Source: Ralstonia pickettii (GTDB lineage: Bacteria > Pseudomonadota > Gammaproteobacteria > Burkholderiales > Burkholderiaceae). Taken from it: 64,000 bases of DNA. The stretch is taken from positions 1-64,000 of the forward strand of contig NZ_CP104383.1 in the NCBI RefSeq assembly GCF_030582395.1. The letters are read 5' to 3'. A program made the position numbers and the translations under genes. This document shows, piece by piece, positions 43,797-52,764 of this stretch. The number at the start of each line of letters is the position of its first letter. Positions within the stretch are counted from its first letter, which is position 1. The notes under the pieces were generated by a model. The model was not told where the DNA came from and made no database searches. It was given only the letters and a program-made list of their open reading frames with translations.

Positions 43797-44192
43797 TTGA
43801 TGGTGCCCGTGAAGTTGCTGCGCGTTTTTTCGCTCTGGCTGGTACTAGTTGCGCTGCCCTCACAGGGCATGGGCGCCGGTATTCCTGCCGACTGCGAACG
43901 CGCGCATGCTGTAATCAAGAAATCGCGGAGCATTCAGCATAAGCGCCTCTCCGTGGCTACACGTACCAGCCATAAGCATTGCCACGACCACCATGGCAAA
44001 GCAGGACCTGCTCGTTATGACGACCGGTGCAAGCTATGTCCGTCTTGCGAGGAGGCTCCGCAGTATGCAGTGCCCGCGCGACTGACCATGTCCAGTTGTC
44101 GGCCGACAGCGCGAACACATTCGTCGTCTAGCGCCCAATTTCTTAGTTTCATCCCAGAGCTCCTCCTACGGCCTCCGCGCCTGGTTTCCTGA
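43797..44192 (+). CDS. Small secreted His/Cys-rich protein, CzcI-like (tentative)
   Basis: This 131-residue protein has an N-terminal signal-like segment (LLRVFSLWLVLVALPSQGMGAG). A His- and Cys-rich stretch includes THSHK-like pairs (SHKHCHDHHGK) and CKLCPSCEE. The end FLSFIPELLLRPPRLVS resembles the tail of CzcI-type proteins that accompany metal-efflux operons. These proteins are thought to modulate metal response in the periplasm. The assignment is from pattern recognition only. Confidence 0.45.
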   Translation: MMVPVKLLRVFSLWLVLVALPSQGMGAGIPADCERAHAVIKKSRSIQHKRLSVATRTSHKHCHDHHGKAGPARYDDRCKLCPSCEEAPQYAVPARLTMSSCRPTARTHSSSSAQFLSFIPELLLRPPRLVS

Positions 44193-44364
44193 CACGCATC
44201 ACTGCTGACGTCTGACAGCCTTCGCTTTTGTAAGGGAGGCACGCGGCCACAGCGGTAAGACCCGTGAGCGTGTCCCGGCACGCAACCAGGGAAATTGAGT
44301 GTTCCGTCAGCGAGCAATCAAGGCGCGGTGAATAGCGCTGTTGTTCGCTGCGTAGGAGTTTGCC

Positions 44365-45231
44365 GTGCATATCTGTGTAAATTGCCATGCGCCTCTGAGG
44401 CCTTTTGCTTGGTCGTGCAATGCCTGCGGCTGGAGAGCCGCCGTCCATGACGGAGTCGCTTGCTTGGCGCCCGAAATGCTTCAGGACAACGACGGCTTCC
44501 ACGAGCCGCTGTTCGACGAATACCAAAAGCTTCAAGCCGAGCACTTTTGGTTCGTGTATCGCCGAAAGTTAATCGTGTGGGCGCTGCAACGTTATTTCCC
44601 GCGGCTTCAGTCCTTCTTGGAGATTGGCTGCGGCACAGCAGAGAATCTCGCTGCGATTGCAGACCGGTTCCCACATGCTGAGGTATGCGGTGGGGAGCCT
44701 TCGCTGCATGCGCTGCAAATGGCGCGCCGCCATTGCACAGCGAAGTTCTTGCAAATGGACGCGCGCGCGATCCCTTTTGTCGAAGCATTCGACGTGGTCA
44801 GCGCCTTTGATGTGATCGAGCATATCGATGATGACCGACTCGCCCTGCGCGAGATGTACAAGGCGTGCCGGCGCGGAGGTGGGCTGATCTTGACGGTGCC
44901 TCAGCATCCTTCTCTCTGGAGTCGCGTGGACGACGCGGCCAAACACAAGCGTCGTTATACGCGTAAGGATCTCGTGGAGAAGCTGCGGGCCACCGGGTTC
45001 CGTCCGCTCTACGTCAATTCCTTCATGTCGCTGCTGTTACCCGTCATGGTTATTTCGCGCGTGCACCAGAAGATTGCGCGGACCGATCTGGAGGTTGACG
45101 AGGGTTTCCGCATCGGAAAGACACTCAATCGGCTGTTTTCGACCGTCTGCGACGTTGAATATCGCTTGTTGACCCGCAGCTTGCCATTTCCCGCCGGTGG
45201 TTCGCTGCTCGCTGTCGCGGTCAAGGAGTGA
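44365..45231 (+). CDS. Class I SAM-dependent methyltransferase with N-terminal zinc ribbon
   Basis: This 288-residue protein has a zinc ribbon (ICVNCHAPLRPFAWSCNACGW) preceding a Rossmann methyltransferase. SAM-binding motif I is FLEIGCGTAENLAAI, motif post-I has VCGGEPS, and FDVVSAFDVIEHIDDD is motif II with the IEHI signature. A later hydrophobic segment (FMSLLLPVMVISRVH) suggests membrane association. Similar ubiE-like and GtrA genes are, from memory, found beside metal-resistance loci in Cupriavidus. The substrate is unknown. Confidence 0.82.
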   Translation: MHICVNCHAPLRPFAWSCNACGWRAAVHDGVACLAPEMLQDNDGFHEPLFDEYQKLQAEHFWFVYRRKLIVWALQRYFPRLQSFLEIGCGTAENLAAIADRFPHAEVCGGEPSLHALQMARRHCTAKFLQMDARAIPFVEAFDVVSAFDVIEHIDDDRLALREMYKACRRGGGLILTVPQHPSLWSRVDDAAKHKRRYTRKDLVEKLRATGFRPLYVNSFMSLLLPVMVISRVHQKIARTDLEVDEGFRIGKTLNRLFSTVCDVEYRLLTRSLPFPAGGSLLAVAVKE

Positions 45232-45300
45232 TATGGCCATTCAAGGCACTGAAACCAGTCATTCGCACCTGCGCTGATGCGCCTTGGAGAAAAGGCCGGC

Positions 45301-45750
45301 ATGACCGATCGACGAATCTTCTACAGATATCTGCTGAGTGGCGGTGCTTCCACCGCCACTCACTATCTGGCGCTGTACATTTTGGTCCACTCCGGTACCA
45401 CCCCCGTGGTGGGATCGACCCTAGGTGCGATCTTCGGGCTCGTGCTCAATTTCACGGTTAGTCGGCGATGGGTGTTCGGCGCCCCCGCCAAGGTCGGTGC
45501 GACACTCTCGCGCTTCCTCCTTGTGTGGGTGCTGGCATTGCTGTTCAACGCCTGGATGCTGGCGGTCCTGTTCGCTGCGGGCCTGCACTATTTGGTTGCA
45601 CAGGTGATCTCAACCGGGATCTTGGTTCTGATCAATTTCAATCTGCATCGCAGGTGGACATTTTCCGTTGCACAAGCAGCACCTGCAGTTGTGGACGCCT
45701 CAAACTGCAAGGCTGGTGCTTGGCGTACACAGCAAAAACCTGATAGCTAA
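45301..45750 (+). CDS. GtrA-family membrane protein
   Basis: The 149-residue protein starts at the ATG at 45301, 69 bp after the methyltransferase. It has four hydrophobic segments: FYRYLLSGGASTATHYLALY, VVGSTLGAIFGLVLNFTVSR, FLLVWVLALLFNAWMLAVLF and LVAQVISTGILVLINFNLHRRWTF. The NFTVSRRWVF and NFNLHRRWTF pair is the GtrA repeat signature. GtrA proteins move polyprenyl-linked sugars across membranes. It may act with the methyltransferase in envelope modification. Confidence 0.85.
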   Translation: MTDRRIFYRYLLSGGASTATHYLALYILVHSGTTPVVGSTLGAIFGLVLNFTVSRRWVFGAPAKVGATLSRFLLVWVLALLFNAWMLAVLFAAGLHYLVAQVISTGILVLINFNLHRRWTFSVAQAAPAVVDASNCKAGAWRTQQKPDS

Positions 45751-45828
45751 CCCTCTTTCACGCCAACTCAGGCATTTGGCTGTGCGGGTACGACGCGCTC
45801 AAGGTCCCGCCCACTAGGAGACTATTGC

Positions 45829-46236
45829 ATGAAAAAAAACGCTTTGATATCGGTGTTGGCCGTGGCTGCCAGCTTTCCGACGGTGGCCAAAGGCTTCGTC
45901 CTGCATCTTGAGCACGGATTCGACGCCCACAACCCCGTCGTAATCTTGGGGGGTACACAACCCTTTCCCACAAATGCGGAGGAGTTTGACGTATCTGCGC
46001 CGCGTGGCGTCATTCTGACCAAAGTACTTTCCTATCAGCAACGCTACATCATGCGGCTGGTCAACCGGGGAAGTGCTTCTGTAGCCCTACGTCTGGACGT
46101 CAAGGATGCTAGCAGCGTTAAGACCCTGCCGGGAACGCAACCGATCAATTTGGTCTTGGATGCAGGCGAAACAAGGGAGCTGGCGATGGAAGCGTGGACG
46201 CCGATGACTGTGGTGGTAAGCGCGGCAGCGCAGTAA
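45829..46236 (+). CDS. Small secreted protein of unknown function
   Basis: This 135-residue protein has signal peptide MKKNALISVLAVAASFPTVAKG and a likely beta-rich body (YIMRLVNRGSASVALRLDV, INLVLDAGETRELAMEAW). The start follows a GGAG at 45816-45819 at normal spacing. No family was recognised. It lies upstream of the IS66 element in the metal-resistance region, so a stress or metal role is only a guess. Confidence 0.55.
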   Translation: MKKNALISVLAVAASFPTVAKGFVLHLEHGFDAHNPVVILGGTQPFPTNAEEFDVSAPRGVILTKVLSYQQRYIMRLVNRGSASVALRLDVKDASSVKTLPGTQPINLVLDAGETRELAMEAWTPMTVVVSAAAQ

Positions 46237-46470
46237 GTATCTCGCCCGCTGGTACGCCAGCCAAGCTGGCGTCATTTGCTGCCCAAAAGCCAGAAAAGGG
46301 GCATGCAATCTGCCATTGTTCAGCAGAATGCGTGTCGGCTTCCTCAAGCAATCTAGCGAGCCTGACCGCAACGACCGGATTTACCGTGAACGGTAAGCAC
46401 CCGGTGAACCCGTCTTGAAGGGGACCCGCGTAGCAAGGAGCATCGTGTCCATCTAGTTCTAGGTGGACAC

Positions 46471-46842
46471 GTGGACACTATCGAAGAGAGCGCGCCAATA
46501 CGGCGCCGACGTCGGCATAGCGCCGAGTTCAAGGCCAAGGCAGTGCAGGAGTGCATGCAGCCGGGTGTTTCGATCGCGGCGATAGCCCTGCACCATCGCC
46601 TCAATGCGAATCTGCTGCGGCGCTGGGTCGCCGAGCAGGAAGCAAAGAATGGCGCGCCTGAGGACCGCGAGTTGATGAGGGTGCCGCAAGGCGAGTTCAT
46701 CCCGTTGCGGATCGGCGAGCCGACCACTGCCGTGCCGGACATCCAGATCGAAGTCCGCCGTGGCGCGACGACGATCAGTCTTCGCTGGCCGGGATCGGCC
46801 GCAGCGCAGTGCGCCCAGTGGCTGCAAGGGTGGTTGCGTTGA
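46471..46842 (+). CDS. tnpA: IS66 TnpA-like accessory protein
   Basis: This 123-residue protein has an N-terminal helix-turn-helix (RRHSAEFKAKAVQECMQPGVSIAAIA) followed by NANLLRRWVAEQEA. It is the first gene of the IS66 element and is typical of IS66 OrfA. It overlaps tnpB by 4 bp (TTGA). Confidence 0.88.
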   Translation: MDTIEESAPIRRRRRHSAEFKAKAVQECMQPGVSIAAIALHHRLNANLLRRWVAEQEAKNGAPEDRELMRVPQGEFIPLRIGEPTTAVPDIQIEVRRGATTISLRWPGSAAAQCAQWLQGWLR

Positions 46843-47174
46843 TTCGGGTGGACGCGATCTGGTTGGCCGTGGAGCCGCTGGACATGCGCGCCGGTACCGA
46901 AACGATCCTCGCGCGGGTCGTCAAGGTGTTCGGCGCGGCACGCCCCCACCACGCCTACCTGTTTGCCAATAAGAGTTCGACGCGCATGAAGGTGCTGGTC
47001 TACGACGGCTTCGGCATCTGGCTGGCCGCGCGGCGCCTCAACAAGGGGCGCTTCATCTGGACGAACGGCGACCAGGCGATCGCCACGGCGCTCAATCCCG
47101 AGCAATTGCGTGCGCTGGTGACGGGGCTGCCTTGGCAGACGCTCACCCACGACCACGCGATCACGGTCGTGTAA
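46839..47174 (+). CDS. tnpB: IS66 TnpB accessory protein
   Basis: The protein has about 111 residues from TTG at 46839. A GTG at 46809 would add 10 residues. The IS66 Orf2 signature is present: IWLAVEPLDMRAG, VFGAARPHHAYLFANKSSTRMKVLVYDGFG and the closing LNKGRFIW. IS66 TnpB is required for transposition in this family, but its biochemical role is not settled. Confidence 0.9.
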   Translation: MIRVDAIWLAVEPLDMRAGTETILARVVKVFGAARPHHAYLFANKSSTRMKVLVYDGFGIWLAARRLNKGRFIWTNGDQAIATALNPEQLRALVTGLPWQTLTHDHAITVV

Positions 47175-47236
47175 TACCCCCAAAGCCGTAAACTGGCTTC
47201 CTTCCAGAGGACTTGGGGTTCTGGCAGACTCGCCGC

Positions 47237-48766
47237 ATGAACCTACCCACCAACCTCGATGCCCTGAGCCCGGACGAACTGCGCACACTGGCTGCGCAGT
47301 TGATGGCCCAGGTCGGCGAGAAGGACCGGGAGTTGCGGTACCGGCAAGCCAAGATCGACCAGCTCACACACGAGCTGGCCATCCACAAGCGCTGGAAGTT
47401 CGGCAAGCGCAGCGAGCAACTGACATCTGAACAGGCGAGTCTGCTGGACGAAGCCATTGACGCAGACCTCGAGGCGATTGAGACCGAACTGGAAGCGCTC
47501 CTGCCGTCGTCCAAATCTGAAGCCAAGAGCAAGCCCAAGCGCCAGGCATTGCCGCCGCAGTTGCCGCGCACCGACATCCACCACGAGCCGGACGCAGAGA
47601 CCTGCACCTGTGGGTGTGCGCTCAAGCGCATTGGCGAAGACATCAGCGAGAAGCTGGACTACACGCCGGGCACGTTCACCGTGGAGCGTCACATCCGCGG
47701 CAAATGGGTGTGCGATCAGTGTGAGACGCTGGTGCAGACGCCGGTGCCACCCCACGTCATCGACAAAGGCATCCCGACGGCCGGACTGCTGGCACATACG
47801 CTGGTGTCCAAGTTCGGCGACCACCTTCCCCTGTATCGGCAGGAGCGCATCTATGCGCGCGCCGGTCTGGCCATCCCGCAATCGACACTGGGCGCGTGGG
47901 TGGGCATCTGTGGCGTGCGTCTGCAACCGCTGGTGGACGCCCTGCAAGAAGAGGTTCTGAGCCACGGTGTTCTGCACGCCGACGAAACGCCAGTGCAGAT
48001 GCTCGCGCCCGGCAATGGCAAGACGCACCGCGCCTACCTGTGGGCCTATGCGCCGAGCGAGTTCGAGAAGATGCGCGCGGTGATTTACCAGTTTGCGCCC
48101 AGCCGCAGCGGCGAGCACGCTCGCGCGTTCCTGGGGCAGTGGCAAGGCAAGCTGGTATGTGATGACTTCGCCGGCTACAAGGCCAGCTTCGACGGTGGCG
48201 TCACTGAGATCGGTTGCATGGCCCATTCGCGGCGCAAGTTCTTTGAACTGCACGACAAGCACAAGAGCGAATTGGCGGGCCAGGCACTGCGCTACATGGT
48301 GAGCTTGTACGAGATCGAGGCGCAAGTGCGGGATGCTGAGCCAGACCAGCGCCTGGCAGCGCGGCAACAAAGGGCTGGCCCGATTCTAGAGCGGCTGCAC
48401 GCCTGGCTCGAGGAACAGCGACGCCGCGTCCCAGACGGCTCGGCGATCGCGCGGGCCATTGACTACAGCCTCAAGCGGTGGCCGGCTCTCGTGCGTTACC
48501 TCGACGACCCGACGGTGCCCATCGACAACAACCACGTCGAGCGACAGATCCGGCCGGTTGCCCTGGGTCGCTCCAATTGGTTGTTTGCAGGCTCACTGCG
48601 CGCCGGTCAACGCGCGGCTGCCGTCATGAGCCTGATCCAATCGGCCAAGCTCAACGGGCACGATCCCTACGCCTATCTGAAAGACGTCCTCACGCGACTG
48701 CCGACCCACAAGGCGGCCGACATCGCCGAACTGCTCCCGCATCGCTGGACGCCCAGCGCCACCTAG
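47237..48766 (+). CDS. tnpC: IS66 TnpC DDE transposase
   Basis: This 509-residue protein starts MNLPTNLDALSPDELRTLAA. It has an N-terminal coiled coil, a zinc-binding segment (CTCGCALKRIGED, WVCDQCETLVQTP), then the DDE core with VLHADETPVQML, LVCDDFAGYKASF and the C-terminal IDNNHVERQIRPVALGR. It is full length and looks functional. Confidence 0.94.
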   Translation: MNLPTNLDALSPDELRTLAAQLMAQVGEKDRELRYRQAKIDQLTHELAIHKRWKFGKRSEQLTSEQASLLDEAIDADLEAIETELEALLPSSKSEAKSKPKRQALPPQLPRTDIHHEPDAETCTCGCALKRIGEDISEKLDYTPGTFTVERHIRGKWVCDQCETLVQTPVPPHVIDKGIPTAGLLAHTLVSKFGDHLPLYRQERIYARAGLAIPQSTLGAWVGICGVRLQPLVDALQEEVLSHGVLHADETPVQMLAPGNGKTHRAYLWAYAPSEFEKMRAVIYQFAPSRSGEHARAFLGQWQGKLVCDDFAGYKASFDGGVTEIGCMAHSRRKFFELHDKHKSELAGQALRYMVSLYEIEAQVRDAEPDQRLAARQQRAGPILERLHAWLEEQRRRVPDGSAIARAIDYSLKRWPALVRYLDDPTVPIDNNHVERQIRPVALGRSNWLFAGSLRAGQRAAAVMSLIQSAKLNGHDPYAYLKDVLTRLPTHKAADIAELLPHRWTPSAT

Positions 48767-48796
48767 CTGGCAAGACGGGTTCACCGGGTGCTTACC

Positions 48797-49051
48797 GTGA
48801 ACGCACTGCAACTCTTCGTCATCCTGGCCGGCTTGACCGGTCAGCTCCTTATTGCGAGGAAGGATCCGCGCGGCTATCTCGCTTGGATCGCCGGTAACAT
48901 CGGACTGGTGTTCGTCTACTTGGAGACCAAGCAATTTGCCTTGATTGCACTGCAATTCATCAATACAGCAATCCAGGTTGCCGCCCTGATCGCTTGGGGA
49001 CGGGGGAGGCGGCGCAGCGACACCAGCCCCGCACGACCGAGTGAGTCGTAA
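48797..49051 (+). CDS. Half-length PnuC-like membrane protein
   Basis: The protein has about 84 residues from GTG at 48797, which lies in the IS66 target duplication. It has three hydrophobic segments: LQLFVILAGLTGQLLIA, GYLAWIAGNIGLVFVYL and FALIALQFINTAIQVAALIAWG. The pattern ARKDPRGYLAWIAGNI resembles one three-helix repeat of PnuC nicotinamide-riboside transporters. PnuC has two such repeats, so this would be a half-size form. Nothing upstream of the IS encodes the other half. The promoter is probably separated from the gene by the insertion. Confidence 0.5.
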   Translation: MNALQLFVILAGLTGQLLIARKDPRGYLAWIAGNIGLVFVYLETKQFALIALQFINTAIQVAALIAWGRGRRRSDTSPARPSES

Positions 49052-49078
49052 CGGGACCGAAGTGAACGAACGAAAGTC

Positions 49079-49492
49079 CTAACTGCCTGTGAGCCACTTG
49101 CTGCGCGCAATGATGACGCGCACACCCTTAGCGTCGGGCACATCCGGCAGCAGAACGCCCAAATCGACCGAAGTACTCTGCATTGCTTCGATGAACGTCC
49201 ATGCTTGCGTCCCAGTCCCCGCCGAAAAAGCGACGGTTTCACCGGATTCGACGTTGATGTATTTCATTCCTGGCTTAACTGTCAAAGTGCGTGCAGCCAG
49301 CGACACTGGCGCGGGCGAGCCGAAGAGCAACGCCGTCCTGTTCACATCCGGTTGAGTTGCTGACGGGCTTTGCCGCACATGTTCGATCCAATTGTCCCCG
49401 CCGTCGCCACGGAATTTGTCTGAGGCCCATGCCGCCGAACTGCCTGCGAAGAGGACTGCGAGCATGAGCGGAACAAGTCGATTGCGATTCAT
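49079..49492 (-). CDS. CzcE-like periplasmic metal-binding protein
   Basis: This 137-residue protein has a signal peptide ending GSSAAWA. The body LFGSPAPVSLAARTLTVKPGMKYINVESGETVAFSAG and AWTFIEA resembles CzcE-type periplasmic copper-binding proteins. The ATG at 49492 directly starts the signal peptide; an in-frame ATG at 49522 would extend it. It lies downstream of copAB on the minus strand, consistent with a copper-linked operon. Confidence 0.7.
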   Translation of the reverse strand: MNRNRLVPLMLAVLFAGSSAAWASDKFRGDGGDNWIEHVRQSPSATQPDVNRTALLFGSPAPVSLAARTLTVKPGMKYINVESGETVAFSAGTGTQAWTFIEAMQSTSVDLGVLLPDVPDAKGVRVIIARSKWLTGS

Positions 49493-49665
49493 CGTTTTCT
49501 CCTGGAACGTGACTGATGTCAAGCATTCTAGAGAGGCAATCCTCTCGCTTCGATGACCCGCAAATTACGTCTTGGTAAGACGTTCATGCCGACGGCGCGA
49601 TCGGGAAACCGCGATGCTGAGCTATATAGCAAAGCGCCCAGAGCGCAGCCTGACAGGCTCCTGGT

Positions 49666-50586
49666 TCAAAACCACCATCGTATTCCAGCCACGATCTGCT
49701 TGTTTACGGCGTCTTGCCCCGCCGCTCGCGCAAACTCTGCGCTCCTTCCCAGTTTCCTGCTCCAAACCACGCCAATGTACGGAGCGAAGTCGCGCCGAAG
49801 TTCGTATCGCAGTCGCAAGCCGAGGCGAACATCGGCCAGCCCGCGGCCAATCTCGCGCGCCTGGTCGGTCTTCGAGTAGACGTTGGCTTCGATTTCGGGA
49901 GTGAGGGCACTTCGCTGCGAGAGGCGGACATCGTAGGTAGCACGCACACGGGCCGCAAGACGCCCGCCATTACTGACGTACAGGGTCGCTTCGACATCGA
50001 ACGAGTATGGCGCGAGCCCTTGCACTCCAAAGGCAGCCCACGTACGTGTTGGTCCACCACCGAAGTCGCGGCGAACGCCTGCCTGCCAATCCCAAAATGT
50101 GGCAAATGCATGACCCCACAACGCTTCAACTTTGGCGTCTGCGGTTTGACCGAACAGTCGCTCGCCCTCGGTCTTCAACCATAGTCGGTCAAGATCCTTA
50201 CCGAACCAGCCTTGCATGTCCCATGCCCATCCCGTCGCGTCGCGAGTGCGTACCGTCTCGAGCCGATCGAGCAGAAACTGATGATAGACATCGTTGTCGA
50301 CCATGGTGTCGCCCGGCACGGCGATGCCTCGGCTGGGATTCTGCATTGGCACGCGGGGTTCGTCACTGGGGGTGATCACATTGACGCCTTCCTCTTGGGA
50401 AGGTAAGTCGGGCTTTTGTGTTGCAAGTACCTGCGCTTCTTGCCCATGGGCCTGAGACGGTGTGCCGTGTGGCGTCTGCGGCATGCCTGGCGTGGGCGCC
50501 TCAGACGTGTGGGCGCCTGCAAGCCGCACGGTGAGCAATAAGGCTGCGGCAACCAAACGCAGCCGTCCCTTCACTCCTGGCAACAT
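49666..50586 (-). CDS. copB: CopB-like outer-membrane copper resistance protein
   Basis: This 306-residue protein read from the ATG at 50586 follows the ribosome-binding site AAAGGAG. It has a signal peptide ending VRLAGA, a Pro/Thr/Gln linker and a beta-barrel domain. The latter has WDMQGWFGKDLDRLWLKTEGE, VEALWGHAFATFWDWQAG, AAFGVQGLAPYSFDVEATLYV and the C-terminal IRWWF. CopB is an outer-membrane partner of CopA. The Met repeat of classic CopB is absent here. It lies 22 bp after copA. Confidence 0.9.
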   Translation of the reverse strand: MLPGVKGRLRLVAAALLLTVRLAGAHTSEAPTPGMPQTPHGTPSQAHGQEAQVLATQKPDLPSQEEGVNVITPSDEPRVPMQNPSRGIAVPGDTMVDNDVYHQFLLDRLETVRTRDATGWAWDMQGWFGKDLDRLWLKTEGERLFGQTADAKVEALWGHAFATFWDWQAGVRRDFGGGPTRTWAAFGVQGLAPYSFDVEATLYVSNGGRLAARVRATYDVRLSQRSALTPEIEANVYSKTDQAREIGRGLADVRLGLRLRYELRRDFAPYIGVVWSRKLGRSAEFARAAGQDAVNKQIVAGIRWWF

Positions 50587-50608
50587 GACGCGCTCCTTTG
50601 TCCAAGGG

Positions 50609-52483
50609 TCAGGCCACAACCACCTTGCGGAACATACCGGCTTCCATGTGGTACAGCAGATGACAATGAAATGCCCACTGGCCCGGGGCATCCGCAGTTA
50701 CGAGGAAACTGATCTGCTTGGATGGTTGAACGTTGATGGTGTGCTTACGGACGAGCGCTTGACGCTCCGTGTTTTCAAGCTCGCTGAACATCCCGTGCAG
50801 GTGCATAGGGTGATTCATCATGGTGTCATTAACGAGAGTGATCCGCAGCCGTTCGCCGTAGTACAGACGGATCGGCTCGGCCTCCGAGAACCTTTTGCCA
50901 TCGAATCCCCAGATGAACCGTCGCATGTTGCCGGTCAGATGCAACACGATCTCGCGGCCCGGAGGCCGATCGTCATAGGGCTGGCCCAGCGTTCGCAAGT
51001 CTGCGTAGGTCAAAACCCTCCGGCCATTTTGGCGCAATCTCGGCCCAGGGTCTGCGAGCGACTTGGAAGGGTTCATCGACCGCATGTCGACTTCGGGGCC
51101 GCCGTGCATACCCAGCATCGTCATTGGGTGGGAATGCTCGGGCTTACCATCGTGGGACATCGACATGGAGGGTTTCATGCCGGCCATGCCTTCATCGCCG
51201 GACTGCAGTCGCATGCCTGGCATGGCGTCGGCCGCGGTTTCGCCCCCCGCCTGCATAGAGTGGCCGAGGGGGGAATGGATGCCGTTGTCCTGAGTTTCCA
51301 TCGTTTCATTGGGTGGCCCGCTGGTCATAGACATTCCGTTCATGTTCATGTCCATGCCCATGTCAGCCATGGTCAGCCAGGTTTTGGGGTCCATAATAGG
51401 AATCGCGGCCCGCATGCCGTGCTTCGGCGCGAGGGTGGCACGTGCATATCCGCTGCGGTCCATCGCCTGTGCAAATATGGTGTATGCCTCATTCCGGGGC
51501 ATCTGCACCAACACATCGTAGGTCTCCGCTACACCAATCCGAAACTCGTCGACGTTCACGGGTTCGACATCTTGTCCGTCCGCCGCACAAACTCGCATGG
51601 TCAGGCCCGGGATGCGAACATCAAACGTTGTGGTGGCCGATCCATTGATGAAGCGCAAACGTACGTATTCGCCTGCCTCCGCGATAGCTGTCCAGTTAGT
51701 GAAGGGTGTGGCGCCATTGACCAAGTAGCAGTAGGTTGCAGCAGAGACATCGGCGAGGTCCGTGGGATTCATGCGCATCTGGTTCCACATACGCCGTCGA
51801 GCCAGTGCTTTTGAGAGGCCCGCCGCCCTGACGTCGGCCACAAAATCAGTGACCGTCGGTAATTGGAAATTGTAAAAATCACTCGACTGCTTCAAGTGAA
51901 GGAAGACGTTTTCAGGATCTTCGTCAGTCCAATCACTCAGCATAACGACGTAGTCCCTGTCGCTAGGTATGGGGGCCGGCCTTTGTGGCTCGATCACCAA
52001 TGGGCCATAGAGGCCGAGTTGCTCCTGAAAGCGGGTGTGGCTGTGGTACCAGTATGTACCGGCCTGTCGGACCTTGAATTTGTAGACGAAGGTCTGGTGA
52101 GCAGGAATGCCGGGAAAGGACACGCCAGGCACGCCATCCATGGCAAACGGAACGAGGATGCCATGCCAGTGGATCGAAGTTTGCGTGGCCAGTGTGTTGG
52201 TGACCCGCAGCGTTACCTCGGAACCTTGTTTCCAACGCAGGATGGGCGCAGGAATTGATCCGTTTACCGTAAGCGCGTACCGTAAATGCCCCGTGAAATT
52301 GACGGGTGTGCGCCCAATTGTCAGAGCGAATTCGGTTCCGGACAGGTCAGTTGAACGATCCTGGCTTTGCAGCCCCGAAGCAGGCGTGCCGATACCGGCC
52401 CCCGTTGCCGCCAAGCCCGCCCCAGCCATTTGGCGTAGAAATTTGCGCCGCAGCGCCAAGTCGATTGAAGTGTTGTCGCCCAC
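50609..52483 (-). CDS. copA: CopA multicopper oxidase (first copy)
   Basis: The 624-residue protein is read from GTG at 52483, which has GGAGCAAGG 3 bp upstream. A twin-arginine motif RRKFLRQMAGAG starts the leader. Copper ligands are in SIHWHGILVP, YWYHSHTRFQEQLGLYG, HPMHLHGMF and AFHCHLLYHMEAGMF. A Met-rich region lies between (DMGMDMNMNGMSM, MPGM). CopA oxidises Cu(I) in the periplasm. The second copy is at 61222-63027. It is divergent from the copF-like gene across about 280 bp. Confidence 0.93.
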   Translation of the reverse strand: MGDNTSIDLALRRKFLRQMAGAGLAATGAGIGTPASGLQSQDRSTDLSGTEFALTIGRTPVNFTGHLRYALTVNGSIPAPILRWKQGSEVTLRVTNTLATQTSIHWHGILVPFAMDGVPGVSFPGIPAHQTFVYKFKVRQAGTYWYHSHTRFQEQLGLYGPLVIEPQRPAPIPSDRDYVVMLSDWTDEDPENVFLHLKQSSDFYNFQLPTVTDFVADVRAAGLSKALARRRMWNQMRMNPTDLADVSAATYCYLVNGATPFTNWTAIAEAGEYVRLRFINGSATTTFDVRIPGLTMRVCAADGQDVEPVNVDEFRIGVAETYDVLVQMPRNEAYTIFAQAMDRSGYARATLAPKHGMRAAIPIMDPKTWLTMADMGMDMNMNGMSMTSGPPNETMETQDNGIHSPLGHSMQAGGETAADAMPGMRLQSGDEGMAGMKPSMSMSHDGKPEHSHPMTMLGMHGGPEVDMRSMNPSKSLADPGPRLRQNGRRVLTYADLRTLGQPYDDRPPGREIVLHLTGNMRRFIWGFDGKRFSEAEPIRLYYGERLRITLVNDTMMNHPMHLHGMFSELENTERQALVRKHTINVQPSKQISFLVTADAPGQWAFHCHLLYHMEAGMFRKVVVA

Positions 52484-52558
52484 GATCCTTGCTCCCGTTG
52501 GAAGGTTGTGCCCCTGCGTCACGAACGCGAGGAGGACCTCCATAGCAATCCCCGGGGA

Positions 52559-52593
52559 GTCGTTCAGCATGAGACAGTCGTTCAGCATGAGAC
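52559..52593. repeat. Short direct repeat in the copA/copF divergent region
   Basis: GTCGTTCAGCATGAGAC is present twice, at 52559-52575 and 52577-52593, with an 18 bp period. It lies in the roughly 280 bp between the divergent copA and copF-like genes. It could be a regulator site or a chance duplication; no CopR site is established. Confidence 0.5.
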
Positions 52594-52764
52594 GTGCCCG
52601 GAATTCGCATGGACCTGCACCGCAGACCAAGCTCGTGGCCACAGAAGCACGTCCCTTGTGAATCCATTGATACCGTCATTGCGGACCGTTGTCCTCGGGG
52701 TGGTTGATCGCTATGCTGACCACGACACTGCCACGTGCCAGTTTTTTCCAACAGGATGCCGAGC

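Larger units (their letters stand above)
46393..48795 (+). mobile_element. Intact IS66-family insertion sequence
   Basis: This 2403 bp element has 24 bp perfect terminal inverted repeats (left GTAAGCACCCGGTGAACC..., 46393-46416; right 48772-48795). It is flanked by an 8 bp direct target duplication CGTGAACG at 46385-46392 and 48796-48803. It carries the three IS66 genes tnpA, tnpB and tnpC. Perfect ends, duplication and open frames suggest a recent, possibly active insertion. Confidence 0.97.
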
